IMG/VR virus record: IMGVR_UViG_3300047157_000063
Span: 1-64,000 of that record
Length of the DNA: 64,000 nt
Reading direction: 5' to 3' (one strand)
Source: a virus
This document shows positions 62,371 to 64,000 of the stretch, in pieces. A program made the position numbers and the translations under genes. Every line of letters begins with the position of its first letter. Positions within the stretch are counted from its first letter, which is position 1. The notes beneath the pieces are model-generated. The model had not been told where the DNA came from and made no database searches. It saw only the letters and a list, made by a program, of their open reading frames with translations.

Positions 62371-62513
62371 ATGACAAGATGGGAATTAAGTTTCGGTTTA
62401 TTTAACGGAATATTGTTTGGGTACAGAAGCTATCCAGACGACGACAAATCAAGAGTAGATCATGTATTTATATGTTCTTTTTCGATATTTGTTTAACACT
62501 TTATTACGATTAA
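62371..62513 (+). CDS. Small membrane-type protein (about 47 aa)
   Basis: MTRWELSFGLFNGILFGYRS, then YPDDDKSRVDHVF. The unbroken frame ends at 62496 (IFV). With one indel near 62470 it would read YMFFFDICLTLYYD to 62513, just before nrdB. I recognise the FGLFNGILFGYR segment from small phage proteins next to nrd genes. The function is unknown. Confidence 0.45.
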
Positions 62514-62514
62514 T

Positions 62515-63483
62515 ATGGGATTGTTTGACGAGAGAATACCGTATAAACCTTTTGAATATCCTGACTATTATACAGAAGGTTGGTTAAAACAAGCTCAGGC
62601 ATTTTGGTTACACACTGAAATACCTATGTCAGGAGATGTTAAAGACTGGAATGAGAAATTAACAAAGAAAGAGAAAAACCTAGTAGGAAATATCCTACTA
62701 GGCTTTGCTCAGACTGAATGTGCAGTAAGTGATTACTGGACACAGAAAGTAGTTTCGTGGTTTCCAAAACACGAAATACAACAAATGGCTATGATGTTTG
62801 GCTCACAGGAAACTGTACACGCTGTAGCATATAGTTATTTAAATGAAACTTAAAATTAGAAGATTATGAAGCGTTTTTACATGAACCAGCTACGGCTGAG
62901 CGTTTTGATAACCTCGTTGCATATGATGGCAATGATACCACTGGTATTGCAAAGTCATTGGCTGTTTTTTCTGCTTTCGCAGAAGGAGTTTCTTTATACT
63001 CTGCTTTTGCAGTACTTTATAGCTTTCAGCTACGTAATTTACTTAAGGGTATTGGGCAACAAATGAAATGGTCTGTAAGAGATGAATCATTACATAGTAG
63101 AATGGGTTGTCAATTATTCAGACATATGTGTGAAGAAGATAAAAAACTATTAGAAAATGCAGAGAAGATATTGTAAGATGCTGCTAAAATAATGGTTGAG
63201 CTTGAAGAGAAGTATATAGATAAAATGTTTGAGATGGGTGACATTGAAGGTATGAAATCTTATGACTTAAAACAATTTATAAGAAAAGAGAGCTAATGAA
63301 AAACTTGTTGAACTTGGTTACTTCGATCTTGGGATCGTATTTGCTTATGACGAAAAAGCAGCGGATAATTTGGATTGGTTCTATCATCTTACTGGCGGTC
63401 ATACCCATACTGATTTTTTCGCTATTAGGTCTACTGATTATTCTAAAGCAAATGAAGGTGAAGACTTTGAAGACGTTTGGTAA
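62515..63483 (+). CDS. nrdB: Ribonucleotide reductase beta subunit (NrdB), frameshifted
   Basis: This is the radical-generating subunit of class I ribonucleotide reductase, which makes dNTPs for phage DNA. MGLFDERIPYKPFEYPDYYT, FWLHTEIPMSGDVKDWNEKL and GSQETVHAVAYSYL (ExxH iron site) are intact to 62853. One T lost there hides LKLEDYEAFLHEP. Then come SLAVFSAFAEGVSLYSAFAV, the second iron site KWSVRDESLHSRMG, and after further breaks AADNLDWFYHLTG to EDFEDVW, stop 63483. The sum is about 320 residues, usual for phage NrdB. It is followed by a small membrane protein gene and nrdA. Confidence 0.85.
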
Positions 63484-63737
63484 TGGGAAAGATAAACTTA
63501 TTAAAATTTTTGTAGAAAGAAGACGACAGCTAAGGCAAGTAGAAAGAATGGCTACAAGTATTGGTTACATGGGTGCGGGCTTTTTGGTAGCCGCACAATG
63601 GACACTAGAACCAGTGCTATACATACTTGGCTTTGTTTGCGTTATGATTCAAGTTAGGAACAAGAAAACAATGGAATTTAGTAGCTTTAAACCTTAATGG
63701 TTTAATTGCTTGGATAAAACACTTAATAACAATATAA
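63483..63737 (+). CDS. Small membrane protein between nrdB and nrdA (frameshifted)
   Basis: The ATG overlaps the nrdB stop (TAATG): MGKINLLKF, then (one T restored) FVERRRQLRQVERMATSIGY, MGAGFLVAAQWTLEPVLYIL and GFVCVMIQV. After a break at about 63655 it ends LGTRKQWNLVALNLNGLIAW. Two membrane segments separated by a short turn fit a PnuC-like or orphan membrane protein of about 83 residues. The function is unknown. Confidence 0.45.
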
Positions 63738-64000
63738 ATGTGGAGTAACAGATGGAAAAAAGGAGTTGACTACCCTAGTTGGGCAGACTCTGATGTCTAT
63801 AAAAAGACAATACAAGGTGGTTATTTATTACCTAATGAAACACCTAAGGAAGCTTATCAACGTGTGTAAAACTGTTGCGCGTAGATTAGACCGTCCTGAG
63901 ATGGCGGATAAATTTTTTGAATACATATGGAATGGTTGGTTGTGTTTAGCCTCTCCAGTACTGTCTAACACCGGTACAGACAGAGGTTTACCAATAGTTG
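63738..64000 (+). CDS. nrdA: Ribonucleotide reductase alpha subunit (NrdA), N-terminus, cut by window edge
   Basis: It starts directly after the preceding stop: MWSNRWKKGVDYPSWADSDV, GGYLLPNETPKEAYQRV. After one indel at about 63868 it continues KTVARRLDRPEMADKFFEYI and WNGWLCLASPVLSNTGTDRG. The LxSPVLSNxGT segment is the conserved start of the catalytic barrel, including the Ser/Thr phosphate-site region, of class I alpha subunits. Only about 87 residues are in the window. The order nrdB then nrdA is the reverse of the common bacterial nrdAB. Confidence 0.8.

Noticed and set aside
1-64000. CRISPR array, integrase, insertion sequence or prophage attachment site
   Set aside because: No direct repeats with regular spacers, no recombinase or transposase motif, and no tRNA-bordered repeats were found.

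Overview
The window is part of a tailed bacteriophage genome. It is AT-rich and densely packed, and genes are coupled by TAATG or ATGA overlaps. Most starts lie behind A-rich leaders without a Shine-Dalgarno sequence. The adhesins carry FN3-like and LamG-like domains of kinds common in Bacteroidota. Together these suggest a lytic phage of a marine flavobacterium-like host; that host call is inference. The head/neck and internal-virion set (TerL, portal, scaffold, capsid, neck proteins, a 1698-aa stabilization-like protein, three internal proteins) fits a podovirus-like virion, possibly near crAss-like or Cellulophaga podoviruses, but no search was run. No integrase, repressor, CRISPR or insertion sequence was seen.

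Left arm (1 to about 47.95 kb), all on the minus strand, is the late region. Read in transcription order it begins with two small proteins and a chaperonin operon: GroEL, a GroES-like protein and a winged-helix-like protein. Next come small proteins (one with HEQAH), a holin and about 15 kb of fibres and adhesins, including three LamG-like paralogues and an S74-terminated fibre. Then follow a methyltransferase-like gene, a double GroES-like barrel gene, terminase, portal, scaffold, major capsid with a hairpin terminator behind it, neck and stabilization proteins, an Ig/cadherin-like protein and the internal virion proteins. The last is a giant protein with an HELVH motif.

At 47.95-48.53 kb lies a divergent control region with a candidate leftward promoter and two rightward promoters. 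Right arm (48.5-64 kb), all on the plus strand, is the early/middle region. It starts with many tiny ORFs, two tRNA-like elements and one tRNA-Met(CAT). It continues with a DNA-modification-associated-like protein, ATP-dependent DNA ligase, an HTH fusion protein and a sigma factor. ERF annealing protein, PD-(D/E)XK exonuclease, an SSB-like protein and primase-helicase follow, then a thymidylate synthase/dCMP hydroxymethylase-family enzyme, MazG-like hydrolases, a DUF1064-like nuclease and ribonucleotide reductase NrdB then NrdA. NrdA is cut by the right edge. A motif (AAATACGAA, exactly six bases, TGGATAATAT) recurs six times ahead of rightward genes, often so close to the ATG that transcripts would be leaderless.

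Many genes are split by one-base indels, often in homopolymers, clustered at 0.35, 19.9-26.4, 29.6-29.9, 41.5-42.2, 50.1-50.6 and 60.6-63.9 kb. These look more like sequence errors than biology, and affected genes are described as reconstructed from two or more frames.
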